From: Spirosoma aerolatum
GTDB lineage: Bacteria; Bacteroidota; Bacteroidia; Cytophagales; Spirosomataceae
NCBI RefSeq assembly: GCF_002056795.1
Contig: NZ_CP020104.1
Coordinates: 6,767,501-6,831,500, forward strand
DNA length: 64,000 bases
Direction of reading: 5' to 3'
Position numbers and translations under genes: made by a program. Within the stretch, counting starts at the first letter, position 1. The number at the start of each line of letters is the position of its first letter. The notes under the pieces are model-generated. The model saw only the letters and a program-made list of their open reading frames with translations. It had not been told where the DNA came from and searched no databases. Positions 27,457-37,300 of this stretch are shown piece after piece.

Positions 27457-28560
27457 ATGAAAATCACCGCCATCCACCTGTATCGCTACGACATTCCCCT
27501 GAAAGCGCCTATTGCCATTTCACTAGGCACGATTGAGCATGCCCGGAATATGCTGGTTGAAATCCAGACCGATGAAAGCATTACGGGCTGGGGCGAAGGC
27601 TCGCCCTTCTGGATGATCGTTGGCGAAACTCAGGAGTCGGGATTAGCAGCAGCCAATGACATGGCCAAACTGCTGTTGGGTCTGAATCCGCTCGATATTG
27701 AAGGGTGCCTGACTACCATAACCCGTTATCTTCCCGGACATATCACGACCCGCTCTGCGTTCGATATGGCGTTGTACGACATTGCTTCCAAAGCGGCCCG
27801 GATGCCTCTTTACCAGTTTCTGGGTGGCTCGAAACGGCAGCTCGTTACGGACGAAACTATTTACATTAACACGCCCGATCGCATGGTTGAAGATGCCCTC
27901 CGTATTCAGGCCAAGGGAGCAGATGCCATCAAAGTAAAGCTAGGTACCAACCTACACGACGATATCAAGCGGGTAGAAGCCATCCGAAATGCCATTGGTG
28001 ATACCATTCCCATCCGAACCGATGCCAATCAGGGCTGGGACGTGGTAACGGCATCGGGCGTGCTACGAGCCATTGGTGGCTGGAATGTACAGTATTGCGA
28101 ACAACCCATTAAACGGCATGATATTGCGGGGTTACGTCGAATCCGACAAACCTCAACCGTACCGATCATGGCCGACGAAAGCCTGTTCGACGCTACCGAT
28201 GCGATTCGACTGGTTCGTGAAGAAGCGGTGGATTATTTCAACATCAAGCTATCGAAAAGTGGCGGAATCTGGGAAGCGCTTACGATCAATGCCATTGCCG
28301 AATCAGCCAGTATTCCCTGTATGATCGGTTGTATGTCGGAGTCCAGACTGGCGCTAACGGCCAATGCTCATTTTGCATCCGCTCGTCAGAATGTGCGTTT
28401 TTATGATCTGGATGCCTGTTTCGAGCATGCAGTCGATCCGGTTTATGGCGGCATTACGTACAACGGCTACCAGATCGATCTACCCGAAACCCCTGGTATT
28501 GGTGCCGAAGTAGACACCGACTTTTTGAAAGGCTGTCAGAAAAGGACAATCGAATTGTAA
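27457..28560 (+). CDS. Enolase-superfamily enzyme, dipeptide epimerase/muconate cycloisomerase subgroup
   Basis: This 367-aa enzyme abstracts an alpha-proton next to a carboxylate with Mg2+. The N-terminal capping domain (about 1-125) is followed by the modified TIM barrel. Key residues seen are KVK in AIKVKLG, Asp in RTDANQGW, Glu in YCEQP, Asp-Glu in MADES and the second base Lys in FNIKLSKSGG. The GCMSESRLALTA segment is typical of dipeptide epimerases (L-Ala-D/L-Glu and related), which act in murein peptide recycling or dipeptide use. Substrate is not certain. It lies downstream of an amidohydrolase and upstream of a GNAT gene in the same direction. Confidence 0.88.
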   Translation: MKITAIHLYRYDIPLKAPIAISLGTIEHARNMLVEIQTDESITGWGEGSPFWMIVGETQESGLAAANDMAKLLLGLNPLDIEGCLTTITRYLPGHITTRSAFDMALYDIASKAARMPLYQFLGGSKRQLVTDETIYINTPDRMVEDALRIQAKGADAIKVKLGTNLHDDIKRVEAIRNAIGDTIPIRTDANQGWDVVTASGVLRAIGGWNVQYCEQPIKRHDIAGLRRIRQTSTVPIMADESLFDATDAIRLVREEAVDYFNIKLSKSGGIWEALTINAIAESASIPCMIGCMSESRLALTANAHFASARQNVRFYDLDACFEHAVDPVYGGITYNGYQIDLPETPGIGAEVDTDFLKGCQKRTIEL

Positions 28561-28615
28561 CGCGGGTTTCCACCCGCGATTAGCAGTCCCTAGTTGCGGG
28601 TTTTCGCCCGCGTTA
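28558..28615. repeat. Double-hairpin palindromic element overlapping a stop codon
   Basis: Outer arms taacgcggg (28558-28566) and cccgcgtta (28607-28615) enclose two local hairpins: cgcggg/cccgcg at 28561-28578 and gcggg/cccgc at 28596-28611. The left arm includes the TAA stop of the epimerase gene. It is probably a dispersed repeat that also limits read-through. Confidence 0.6.
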
Positions 28616-28620
28616 CCTGT

Positions 28621-29178
28621 ATGCAAATCACCACCGTTCAGTCGGATGCCGACGTTCAGGGCATTCTGACTCTTCAGCAAAAAAATCTGCGCAAAAATGT
28701 CCCGCTCCATGTACAGGTTGATCAGGGGTTTGTAACGGTTGAACATGACCCAGTCGTATTAACCCGTATGAATCAGGCGGCTCCCAGCGTCATTGCCAAA
28801 GATGGCGACACGGTTGTAGGGTATGCGTTGACGATGCTTCCTGAATTTGCGACCGATGTGCCGGAACTACTGCCTTTGTTTGACCTGATCAACAAACTAA
28901 CCTACGAAGGGAAACCTATATACGACTATGCCTGGTATGTGATGGGGCAGGTTTGCGTAGCCGATGGGTATCGGGGACAAAACATTTTCGACCGGATGTT
29001 CCAGCATCATCGCGACGTATATGGCAAACGCTTTCGCCTGCTGATCACCGATATTTCGGCCAATAACAACCGCTCCTTACGCGCTCACAACCGGGTCGGC
29101 TTCGAATCCATTCATGAGTTTTATGACCCGGCTATTGGCGAAACCTGGGTGGTGGTAGCCTGGGATTTTGAAAAGTAG
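28621..29178 (+). CDS. GNAT family N-acetyltransferase
   Basis: This 185-aa single-domain acetyltransferase starts at ATG 28621 (MQITTVQSDADVQGIL). The alternative start at 28594 runs through the palindromic element and is unlikely. The beta4 and acetyl-CoA binding loop read GQVCVADGYRGQNIFDRMFQ; the classic Q/RxxGxG/A appears as YRGQNIFDRM. The beta5 region LLITDISANNNRSLRAHNRV and FESIHEFYD follow, as in the RimI-like group. Its acceptor is unknown. It shares direction with the epimerase gene and may act on the same compound class. Confidence 0.85.
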   Translation: MQITTVQSDADVQGILTLQQKNLRKNVPLHVQVDQGFVTVEHDPVVLTRMNQAAPSVIAKDGDTVVGYALTMLPEFATDVPELLPLFDLINKLTYEGKPIYDYAWYVMGQVCVADGYRGQNIFDRMFQHHRDVYGKRFRLLITDISANNNRSLRAHNRVGFESIHEFYDPAIGETWVVVAWDFEK

Positions 29179-29276
29179 AACTAGTAAAGTTTGCGGTTTT
29201 CCGTTGACGGTTTACGGTAAGACATTTATAACGATTTCTCATTTGATCCATTCTGTAAACAGAAACCCATTCCCCT

Positions 29277-30560
29277 ATGCGCCTATTCTTATTCGTGTTG
29301 ATCAGCGCCACATCGCTCGTTGCACAACCATCACCCCAAACATTTACTCCCGCCAAATCACCTGCCGATGCGGGTTTTTCGGCAGAACGGCTCAGGCGGT
29401 TAGATACCTGGTTACAGAGCCTGATCGATCAGGGAATAGCGCCCAATGCAGTTACGTTTGTAGCCCATAAAGGCAAAGTAGCGCATTACAAAGCCTTTGG
29501 ATACAGCAACTTAGCTAAGAAAACACAGTTGAAACGCGATGATCTTTACCGAATTGCCTCGCAGTCGAAAGCCATCACGACCACCACATTGATGACGCTG
29601 TTCGAGGAAGAGAAGTTTTTGCTCGACGATCCAATCTCAAAGTACATTCCTGCCTTTAAGAACCCGAAAGTGCTGGTTCGGTATGATAAAAAAGACCCGG
29701 TTGGTGGTGCCTACGAAACGCGTCCGGCAAAAGGCGAAATCACTATTCGACAATTGCTGAGCCACAATGCGGGCATTCCGTATGAACACCCACTTGATGG
29801 CCGGCCAGAATTTAAAGTGCCCTTCTTCAATTCAACGGCGCCCGATAAACTCGAAGATGCAATCAATAAACTAGCCCAACGCCCACTCCTGCGCGATCCT
29901 GGAACGGACTCTACTGGCGCTGGCTTCACCTATGGCCTGAATACCGACATTATTGGCCGACTGGTTGAGGTCCTGTCCGGCAAACCGCTGGATGTGGCCA
30001 TGCGGGAGCGCGTACTGGAGCCGCTGGGTATGACCGACACCTATTTTTACCTGCCCGACAGCAAAGCCAGCCGATTGGTCGAACTATACGAAAAATCGAG
30101 CATGGACAAGCCACTCACCTTGCATACAAACGAAGCCTACCGAAATTCATCTATTTCAGGCGCTAAAACGTATTTTTCGGGAGGAGCGGGATTGATCAGT
30201 TCGGTAGAAGATTACGCCAAACTTTGTCAGATGTTGCTGAATGGCGGTGCCTTTAACCACAAACGAATTTTGGGGCGAAAAACGGTCGAAATGATGCTTC
30301 GTAACCAGATTGGGGCCGCTGAAGTATGGGATCGAAAAGACAAATTTGGCCTCGGCTTCCAATTGATTACCGAAAACTCTTATTATGGTGATCAGGCGAC
30401 ACCCGGATCATTCACCTGGGGCGGCATGTATTGCTCCGAATTCACCATTGACCCTAAAGAAGAACTGATCCTGCTCATTTTCACCAATGTGCAGCCCTAC
30501 GCTTACTACAGCGATTTTGTGAAGAAATTTAGGATTGCCGTTTATCAGGCACTTGATTAA
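29277..30560 (+). CDS. Exported serine hydrolase, class C beta-lactamase family
   Basis: This 427-aa protein has a short signal peptide (RLFLFVLISATSLVAQ). It belongs to the beta-lactamase/DD-peptidase/esterase superfamily. The nucleophile motif SxxK is SQSK in YRIASQSKAITTT. The second motif is YGLNTDIIGRLVEVLSG, equivalent to Y-x-N, and the third region is WGGMYCSEFTIDP. This arrangement is that of EstB-like esterases and low-molecular-weight penicillin-binding-like hydrolases more than true AmpC enzymes. Expected location is the periplasm or cell surface. It is likely a single-gene unit ending in a 13-bp hairpin. Confidence 0.9.
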   Translation: MRLFLFVLISATSLVAQPSPQTFTPAKSPADAGFSAERLRRLDTWLQSLIDQGIAPNAVTFVAHKGKVAHYKAFGYSNLAKKTQLKRDDLYRIASQSKAITTTTLMTLFEEEKFLLDDPISKYIPAFKNPKVLVRYDKKDPVGGAYETRPAKGEITIRQLLSHNAGIPYEHPLDGRPEFKVPFFNSTAPDKLEDAINKLAQRPLLRDPGTDSTGAGFTYGLNTDIIGRLVEVLSGKPLDVAMRERVLEPLGMTDTYFYLPDSKASRLVELYEKSSMDKPLTLHTNEAYRNSSISGAKTYFSGGAGLISSVEDYAKLCQMLLNGGAFNHKRILGRKTVEMMLRNQIGAAEVWDRKDKFGLGFQLITENSYYGDQATPGSFTWGGMYCSEFTIDPKEELILLIFTNVQPYAYYSDFVKKFRIAVYQALD

Positions 30561-30595
30561 CGGATTCCCAGGGAAACAAAGCAGTAAAAATTGTT

Positions 30596-30627
30596 TTATC
30601 AGAGGGAAGTTCGTTTCCCTCTGATAA
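30596..30627 (+). terminator. Terminator of the serine hydrolase gene
   Basis: A 13-bp perfect stem pairs ttatcagagggaa (30596-30608) with ttccctctgataa (30615-30627), loop gttcgt, 36 bp after the stop codon. Confidence 0.8.
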
Positions 30628-30929
30628 GCAGATCGCCACTAGCTACCCGCATGTAGTGTAATTTGGTTTACCTTTCCATGTTTAACCAATTTTGGTTTTT
30701 GATAAGCCTTTTTAGGGAGTAAATGGGTACTGTTTGTCATGGCTTTAAATAGTTAAAAATAAATAAAGATGGGTATACCTAATGCGACCAGTATATCTCT
30801 GATGCATACTTCGTTTGCAATAATAATACCCTGAAAGCTACATCAGTATCTATTTAAAAAAGTTATTTAGTAGAAGGTAACGTAAGCCACCAATCATTAC
30901 GCCAACTTATTCAAGCAAGCATCCAACTC
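30628..30929. other. Gene-free region upstream of the aminopeptidase gene
   Basis: This AT-rich stretch has no convincing ORF or RNA gene. It should contain the promoter of the PF10023-type gene. TTTG-type elements occur, but none has the exact spacing of the Bacteroidetes consensus, so I call no promoter. Confidence 0.45.
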
Positions 30930-31976
30930 ATGATTAAAAAAATTGCTCTTATTCTTGTAGGGGTTTTGGTTGTACTGGTTGTCTGGCAATGGGAACTGGT
31001 CAGTTATGGTTGGATGCAGGCAAAAGGGCAACTACGCATTCTCTGGAACACAAAGCCCGTAGCAGAGCTGTTGAATGATCCGGCCTACCCTGATTCAGTA
31101 AAAAAAGAAATAGAACTTATCCGCGAAATCAAGCGTTTTGCTATAGACTCGCTTGGTTTAGATAAATCAGGTAGTTACGAATCGTTTTATGATCAGAAAG
31201 GGAAGCCAATTTTATGGGTAGTAACAGCCGCTGAGCCGTATCAACTCGTTGCAAAACAATGGAATTTCCCAATCATAGGCACATTTTCGTACAAAGGTTT
31301 TTTTGAAAAAGATCGTGCCGACTCGACGGTATCAGCGCTAAAACGAGAAGGTTTTGACACCCGTATTGGCGAGGTTTCGGCCTGGTCGACATTAGGATTT
31401 TTAGACGATCCGATTCTGTCTAGTTTTCTGGACAAACCGGTAGGTAACCTGGCAGAATTGATTATTCATGAACTGACGCATGGAACGTTGTTCATAAAAA
31501 ACAGTTTAGAATATAACGAAAACCTGGCTGATTTCGTAGGTGAATACGGATCGTTACGATTTCTGGCCTATAAGTATGGGAAAGCCTCTGAGCCTTACCA
31601 GAACTATCTGGCCAGTAAAGCGTTTTACGAACGATACGATGAGCATATCTTGCGCGGAACCCGAACGCTCGATAGTTTATACCGGACGTTTAAACCTACA
31701 ACCTCGGTAGCCGTCAAAGATTCGCTGAAATGGAAAACAATCCGGCAAATTGTGGTTTCGTCCGACACGATTACCGACCAACGAAAGGCACTAAGTGTAC
31801 GTTCAATAAAAAAACGGAATCTTAGCAAACCATATCTACCTAATAATGCGTATTTTATTGGGTACCTAACCTATCGAAAACAGCAGAATCGGTTTCGGCA
31901 GGAGTTTGAAAACCGATTCAAAGGAGATTTTAAACGGTACTTGTCTTACTTAAAAAAGACCTATCCATCTTTATAA
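30930..31976 (+). CDS. Predicted zinc aminopeptidase (PF10023 family)
   Basis: This 348-aa protein has one N-terminal membrane segment (KIALILVGVLVVLVVWQWELV) serving as signal anchor. The zinc motif is HELTH in ELIIHELTHGTLFIK, with a downstream Glu in NENLADFVGEYGS, the gluzincin arrangement. QLRILWNTKPVAELL near the N-terminus and YERYDEHILRG after the active site are also typical of the family, described as predicted aminopeptidases. The catalytic domain should face the periplasm. The DUF3108 gene follows 30 bp downstream in the same direction, so the two are probably one operon. Confidence 0.88.
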   Translation: MIKKIALILVGVLVVLVVWQWELVSYGWMQAKGQLRILWNTKPVAELLNDPAYPDSVKKEIELIREIKRFAIDSLGLDKSGSYESFYDQKGKPILWVVTAAEPYQLVAKQWNFPIIGTFSYKGFFEKDRADSTVSALKREGFDTRIGEVSAWSTLGFLDDPILSSFLDKPVGNLAELIIHELTHGTLFIKNSLEYNENLADFVGEYGSLRFLAYKYGKASEPYQNYLASKAFYERYDEHILRGTRTLDSLYRTFKPTTSVAVKDSLKWKTIRQIVVSSDTITDQRKALSVRSIKKRNLSKPYLPNNAYFIGYLTYRKQQNRFRQEFENRFKGDFKRYLSYLKKTYPSL

Positions 31977-32006
31977 CTGGAGCCCCGTATTCGGGCATTT
32001 GGTAGT

Positions 32007-32795
32007 ATGAAGAAGTTATTGATCAGCATTGGTATTCTTTCGGTCCTGAGCACTGGCTTTATGGCGTTAAACACCTATCGCCGTGTTGTCAATACGAGTT
32101 TTGGCCCCGGTGAACACCTCGAATATCGAGTCCATTATGGTTTTCTGAACGCGGCAGAAGCCATTGTCGACGTTAGCCCAACTTTATACAAAGTCAATGA
32201 TCGCCCTTGCTACCGCGTGAATGTCGACGGCCGAACCGTAGGGGCATTCGATCTGGTTACGCGCATCCGGGACACTTGGCGCTCATACATCGACACAGCC
32301 GCCATTCTTCCCCAGAAATTTTATACGAATCTTCAGGAAAACAATTACCGGAAAGAGGAAAATATTACGTTTAATCACGAAACGAATACGGTAAAAGCCG
32401 AAGAGCGCACCGAAAAAGATGTGTTTAAAGTGCCTGATAACGTACACGACCTAATCAGCGGCTATTACTTCCTGCGAACGATCGATTTCAACCGAATTGG
32501 CAATGGGCAGGTTCTTGAAGTACCTGCTTTTTACGACGACACGGTTTACAATATGAAGGTTCGGTATCGTGGTAAAGCGGTCATCAAAACCAAACAAGGT
32601 AAGATCAATGTTATCAAACTAAACCCGGTTCTGCCCTCCAACAAGCTTTTTAAAGAAGAAGAGTCTATTCGCATCTTCGTTTCCGACGATGCGAATAAAG
32701 TACCGGTAAAAGTAGAAGTTGATTTCTGGGTTGGCGCAATGGTTATGGATTTGCGTCAGAACAGTGGCCTGAAACAGCCTCTTAAATTCTTCTGA
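32007..32795 (+). CDS. DUF3108 domain-containing exported protein
   Basis: This 262-aa protein carries an N-terminal signal (KKLLISIGILSVLSTGFMAL) followed by a DUF3108 domain that fills the rest. Signature pieces are FGPGEHLEYRVHYGFLNAAE, a central DTWRSYIDTAAILPQKF and the closing VKVEVDFWVGAMVMDL. The fold is predicted to be a beta-rich clam-like structure. In Bacteroidetes such proteins are periplasmic or outer-membrane associated, with unproven links to lipid or lipoprotein handling. It is the last gene of a two-gene unit ended by a 24-bp hairpin. Confidence 0.9.
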   Translation: MKKLLISIGILSVLSTGFMALNTYRRVVNTSFGPGEHLEYRVHYGFLNAAEAIVDVSPTLYKVNDRPCYRVNVDGRTVGAFDLVTRIRDTWRSYIDTAAILPQKFYTNLQENNYRKEENITFNHETNTVKAEERTEKDVFKVPDNVHDLISGYYFLRTIDFNRIGNGQVLEVPAFYDDTVYNMKVRYRGKAVIKTKQGKINVIKLNPVLPSNKLFKEEESIRIFVSDDANKVPVKVEVDFWVGAMVMDLRQNSGLKQPLKFF

Positions 32796-32803
32796 TTGTA
32801 TTA

Positions 32804-32865
32804 CTGTTCAAGCACATGAAAGCCCTGCCTATTGATACAGTCAGGGCTTTCATGTGCTTGAACAG
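32804..32865. terminator. 24-bp perfect hairpin terminator between convergent genes
   Basis: Bases 32804-32827 (ctgttcaagcacatgaaag...) pair perfectly with 32842-32865 around a 14-nt loop. It lies nine bases after the DUF3108 stop and 56 bases before the end of the convergent surface-protein gene, so it can serve both. Confidence 0.85.
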
Positions 32866-32920
32866 CACGATTATTTTACCTCTACTTCATTTTTAACACC
32901 TAAAGCCAGCCATCAACAAA

Positions 32921-35900
32921 TCACCGGCTTGGCCGCTTGGCTATTTTTATCAGAATGGGTACGCACGTACCGGTTGGGCATTCACATGCCTGTATATCAA
33001 CCGAGGTTTCGGCATAACAATCCGTTTCATTGTAGACCCGTATCCAATAAATACCTGGCGACTGGATTGGACTCAGTATGCCATTTACAGGCAACAGTGT
33101 TTTACCCGACGTTACCGCTACCCCCGCATCGAATGAGCTACCTTGTACCAATTCATAGGTCAATGGTCCTACTGTTGTATTGGAGATATTATCTAAAACA
33201 ATCGTGTATGATCCTGGTCCACTGCAGTTGGAATAAATGTTTCCAATCGTTGGCAATGGATTCACTGTGACTGTACCCTCAGCCGTTGCCGTACAACCGC
33301 TACTAGTACCCACAACGGCTGTATATACCGTATTGCCGACGGGCGTAATCGCAAACATACCCGTTGTGTTCACCGTATTATCGGGTAACAATGTATAGCT
33401 ACTACCACCCGTAGCGGTTAAGCTAATGGTTTGCCCACTACAGAGTGTAACGCTACTCAGTGTAGCAACAGGTAACGAATTTACCGTCACGGTCCCTGTT
33501 GCACTAGCTATACAGCCACTTGCGTTGCCCACAATTACCGTATAGGAAGCTTGGGTAGTGGGGCTTACTGTAAACTCGCCAGTACTATTTACTACATTAT
33601 TGGGAAGAAGGGTGTAACTGGTTCCGCCTGTAGCGGTCAGACTGGCCGACTGGCCGTTGCAAATCGTCGCACTATTTAACGTAGCTGTTGGTTGGGGGTT
33701 TACCGTAACACTTGCGACGGCGGATGTGACGCTGTTGCCAATGGTACAGGTTGCCGTGTACGTCAATACCGTAGGGCTGGTGATATTGATAAGCCCAGCC
33801 GTTGAAACCGTTACCGATGTACCACTGTCAGGGGTGGTTCCGGCCGACCAGTTGATCTGACCTGTAGCGCACCCACTGGCGGTAAGGGTGGCCGGTTGAC
33901 CAGCGCAAACGACTGCGAATGTCACCTGAACATCAGCCGCTACCGTACAACTTGACGGTGGCGTATACGTCAGGCTAAATACCTGTCCTGCATAGCTTGC
34001 ACTCAGCGAATGAGGCCCTGATCCCGATGAAAAGCCACTCAACGAGAAGGGTACAGAAATATCACCCACAGTTATGGGTACATTTGTCGTTACATTCCCA
34101 TCGGTCAGAATAGCGGTATCGGTTATCGAATTACTGAGCGACATTATGCCGGTAAGTGTATACTCGTTGGTGAGTGTATTACACGTACCAGGGGTTACGG
34201 CCAGTCCGATCGTTGGTATACAGTTATTATAAGGCAGGAAAGCCGGAACGATCTCATAACAATACGGTCCGTTGTACACAATGACAGAATAACTGGTACC
34301 ACTGCTGCTAACGGGATTAGCTAACCCGGTATAGCTAACACTGCCACTTACTACCGTACGGCTGTTACCAACTGCAGTATAGGCAGGCGGAATAGCGGTG
34401 GTATACAAAAAGGTTTTATCCCCATTAATTATACCACTAACAATAATCTGCGCATCGCTATTGGCGGTTATACTACTGACCGGGCAAGTGGCTGCGGTTA
34501 CGGATACACTGGCTATGGAGGTCGGTAGGCAGTAAAAACCGACGTCGAAACTATGATCTACAGTGCCACTATAGCTGGTTGTTATACTAATTGTCGGTGC
34601 TGTAAAGCTGGCGAATGGGGTTATCTGGGCATCTGAGTCGTTCAGATCATTTCGATTGCCCCCAGCTGCATTGGCCACAGTCAGATGATACCTTCCACCA
34701 CCCGCCGTCAGTAACGTATCTACAAACTGCCCTCCTGTACCAAACGCAATCTGATACGACGAGTTGGGCAAAAGAGCGGTTGTTGATCCAGGTACGGTCG
34801 ATGAAGTGGGCGTGTAGGTAAAATAATATTCGCCAACCGCATCGGTCGTAGTCGTTGCAATCACATTCCCATTCTGTAACAAGGCAACATTAACGCCGGG
34901 TAAACCAACTTCATCTGGGTCCTGTTCACCATCGTGGTCGCTATCAAGCCAGACCCGGTTACCAACCTGTAAATACGTCGGTAAGTCACAGGCAAGGCCA
35001 ACCCCACCCAGTCCCGTGGCTTTGCCTAGCGTTCCGCCATCGCCATCTACTGTTCTATACACCACAAATGAACTGGTTGCATTATCCCCGGTCGTATGGG
35101 TTCCCGTTGAATTGCTCAGAAAACGTACCCCTCCCGACCAGGACTGGTTATTGAGCGGATCCATGGTCGAAGCGACTACTTCGCCCGAACCTGGTCGGAT
35201 GGCCAAAGCACCATTGGCATTTTCGGAGTGCACCAAACCTTGTCCCGAATAATAGAAGTCGTCGTTGTAAAACTCACCTCCGCCTGGGCCCTGATTGTTA
35301 TTTGTACTCGAACCTACGTTTGGCCCTGCCTTACCGCCGTTTTCCAGGATAAATGTGCCATTACTAAAATAAGCCCTAAGCAGATCTCCGCCACTAATAT
35401 TACTGTAATGCTTTGTATCACCACCATTATCACTAAAATTCTGGAAGCCAAGTTGAAGCCCCGAACGATCTGTGAAACCCAATACCATAGATCCATCAAT
35501 ATCAAACTCAATATTGGCAAGGATAGGCTGCGGATGCATAATGAAATACTCGCCTGTATTAACGACCACAAAATTGGAAAAGGAATCTTCCCAGGGATAC
35601 CAGCCGCGTATGCTGAAATCCGTACGGTCGGGGGCACCTTTGGGGTAGGTCAGCGGAAAATCAAATATTATCTGGTACGTCCCTCCACTCCCCAGACTGT
35701 TACCCGTACCGGGTGTATAGGCATATACAATAGCCCGCAGATCACTCTTGTCTTTACTAGCCGATGCATCGCAAACAGCGCCTACATATACCTTGCCCTG
35801 ATAGGTTTTTAATCCCCAGATCCGGCGGATACCACTTGTACACACATGATCATCTGGCAACGGGTGAGCAACCCAATCGCTGGGCCCCGGCGTTCCCGAA

Positions 35901-37300
35901 GCAGGTACTCGAAGCGAATATAATTTCCCATCGTGCAGATTCGTAAACCACAGTAGTGATCCATCTTCGGAAAGGTCCATATCGCCGATACCTACTTTCC
36001 CAATGGCGGTAAATGAATCGGGGTCGTGGCTGGCAGCGATGGGTAACCCTTCCAAACCGCGTCCACTGTTCGATGGGATTGTTCCCAAATCAATACCCAG
36101 CGTGGTAAGGTCTACATATAAACTTGTATTGGCAGGGCTTAGTGTCGTCGGATTCGACATATCCGTAACATAAACACCACCCAAACCAGCCGGCCCCAGA
36201 CCCACATGCCTACGTAGCACAGCACTCGTATATAACCGTTTTGTAAACTTACTATACGTAGTGCCCCACAACGACCCAACCTGGCTAGCCGTAGCGAGTT
36301 CCTTCATAACACTCATATTCTTATTGCCACGGGAGGAGTACGGAAAAGCAATAAGTGCATCAAGAGTGCCAGACGTAGAACCGTTCGTTAACGGATCTCC
36401 ATTAACAAAACAAGGTAGCATAATCAGGGGGTCGGTCTGACAGTATTCCTGCGCATTGAGTACACCCAGATCTACCTGACAGTCGGGTGAATTAACAAAC
36501 TGAACCGTGGTCCGGCCATCCGCTCCGTTTGGAGTCCCACTACCGGCATAGGTTGGTATATCACTAAATTCAATCCGAACCGGATACTCCAACTGTGGAA
36601 CAGACAGGGTATACTTACCAATCGAGTCGGTCGATGTTGTGTATATGGCTCCCGATTTTGTAATGGCCCGAACCGTAATATCAGGCAATCCAGTGGCTTC
36701 TCCACTCTGATGAATACCATCTGCATTAAAGTCCTTGAAAACAGTACCACCCAAACCTAAACAGGTAAGCGGTGGACAGGCTTCAGGCTTCGTGATCGTT
36801 TCGGTTACCGAGCAGTTTGTTCCGCCTGCGTTATAGCTAACTGTTACAGCAGCGGGGCTTCCATCGGCATTAACCTGAAACGCAACTACTTGTGGGGTAT
36901 GTACATCGGCGTTTGAAGTGGTCGAAATATCGCGGGTAGTAAAGGTTTTACTTTCACTCCCTAACTGAACGGTAACTACACCCCCATCAGGAATATTCGA
37001 CCAGCCAATTTCAGCACTAACAGTTACCTTACTGACTCCGCTGACGGAATAACAACCTGTTTCGCTAAGGTGCAAGGTCAAACCACAGCTATTATCGTCA
37101 ACGGCTGCGGCTTTGGTAGATGCCTTCTGATTACTCGTTTTCGCGCCAACCGAATAAACTGTCTTATCTATATACCCTCGCAAGCGCTTCGGCTCTATTG
37201 TGTTTGTTCGGTCATAGGCTGATGGCGGCACAGCCGTTGTATCCGAATGTAAAAAAAATAGTAGCTGAAGTGAGATAAGAATTAGTAGTCTTAGTAACAT
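32921..37300 (-). CDS. Large secreted SdrD_B/Ig-repeat surface protein
   Basis: This 1459-aa exported protein begins with the signal MLLRLLILISLQLLFFLHSDTTA. Order: an N-terminal beta-sandwich; an SdrD_B domain (about 180-275, GGTVFKDFNADGIHQSGEAT); a large central region (about 290-780) with repeated GGVYVTDMSNP/DLSEDGSLLWFTNL-type segments suggesting a propeller; a second SdrD_B domain (about 785-925, VGNRVWLDSDHDGEQDPDEV); then several Ig-like beta repeats. The last two repeats are close copies (ATLNSATICNGQSASLTATG and ATLSSVTLCSGQTISLTATG). The C-terminus is not a T9SS type A domain; it ends in a Cys-containing tail, CPTGTCVPILIKIAKR. SdrD_B domains bind Ca2+ and form stalks. Probable adhesin or matrix protein. 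Confidence 0.85.
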   Translation of the reverse strand: MLLRLLILISLQLLFFLHSDTTAVPPSAYDRTNTIEPKRLRGYIDKTVYSVGAKTSNQKASTKAAAVDDNSCGLTLHLSETGCYSVSGVSKVTVSAEIGWSNIPDGGVVTVQLGSESKTFTTRDISTTSNADVHTPQVVAFQVNADGSPAAVTVSYNAGGTNCSVTETITKPEACPPLTCLGLGGTVFKDFNADGIHQSGEATGLPDITVRAITKSGAIYTTSTDSIGKYTLSVPQLEYPVRIEFSDIPTYAGSGTPNGADGRTTVQFVNSPDCQVDLGVLNAQEYCQTDPLIMLPCFVNGDPLTNGSTSGTLDALIAFPYSSRGNKNMSVMKELATASQVGSLWGTTYSKFTKRLYTSAVLRRHVGLGPAGLGGVYVTDMSNPTTLSPANTSLYVDLTTLGIDLGTIPSNSGRGLEGLPIAASHDPDSFTAIGKVGIGDMDLSEDGSLLWFTNLHDGKLYSLRVPASGTPGPSDWVAHPLPDDHVCTSGIRRIWGLKTYQGKVYVGAVCDASASKDKSDLRAIVYAYTPGTGNSLGSGGTYQIIFDFPLTYPKGAPDRTDFSIRGWYPWEDSFSNFVVVNTGEYFIMHPQPILANIEFDIDGSMVLGFTDRSGLQLGFQNFSDNGGDTKHYSNISGGDLLRAYFSNGTFILENGGKAGPNVGSSTNNNQGPGGGEFYNDDFYYSGQGLVHSENANGALAIRPGSGEVVASTMDPLNNQSWSGGVRFLSNSTGTHTTGDNATSSFVVYRTVDGDGGTLGKATGLGGVGLACDLPTYLQVGNRVWLDSDHDGEQDPDEVGLPGVNVALLQNGNVIATTTTDAVGEYYFTYTPTSSTVPGSTTALLPNSSYQIAFGTGGQFVDTLLTAGGGRYHLTVANAAGGNRNDLNDSDAQITPFASFTAPTISITTSYSGTVDHSFDVGFYCLPTSIASVSVTAATCPVSSITANSDAQIIVSGIINGDKTFLYTTAIPPAYTAVGNSRTVVSGSVSYTGLANPVSSSGTSYSVIVYNGPYCYEIVPAFLPYNNCIPTIGLAVTPGTCNTLTNEYTLTGIMSLSNSITDTAILTDGNVTTNVPITVGDISVPFSLSGFSSGSGPHSLSASYAGQVFSLTYTPPSSCTVAADVQVTFAVVCAGQPATLTASGCATGQINWSAGTTPDSGTSVTVSTAGLINITSPTVLTYTATCTIGNSVTSAVASVTVNPQPTATLNSATICNGQSASLTATGGTSYTLLPNNVVNSTGEFTVSPTTQASYTVIVGNASGCIASATGTVTVNSLPVATLSSVTLCSGQTISLTATGGSSYTLLPDNTVNTTGMFAITPVGNTVYTAVVGTSSGCTATAEGTVTVNPLPTIGNIYSNCSGPGSYTIVLDNISNTTVGPLTYELVQGSSFDAGVAVTSGKTLLPVNGILSPIQSPGIYWIRVYNETDCYAETSVDIQACECPTGTCVPILIKIAKRPSR

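Noticed and set aside
29181..29276. Tract with recurring ggtttacggt/ggttttccg pieces
   Set aside because: Too short and irregular for a CRISPR or defined repeat.
32854..33270. 138-aa plus-strand ORF
   Set aside because: Starts in the 24-bp hairpin and runs antisense to the 3' end of the surface-protein gene; no coding features.
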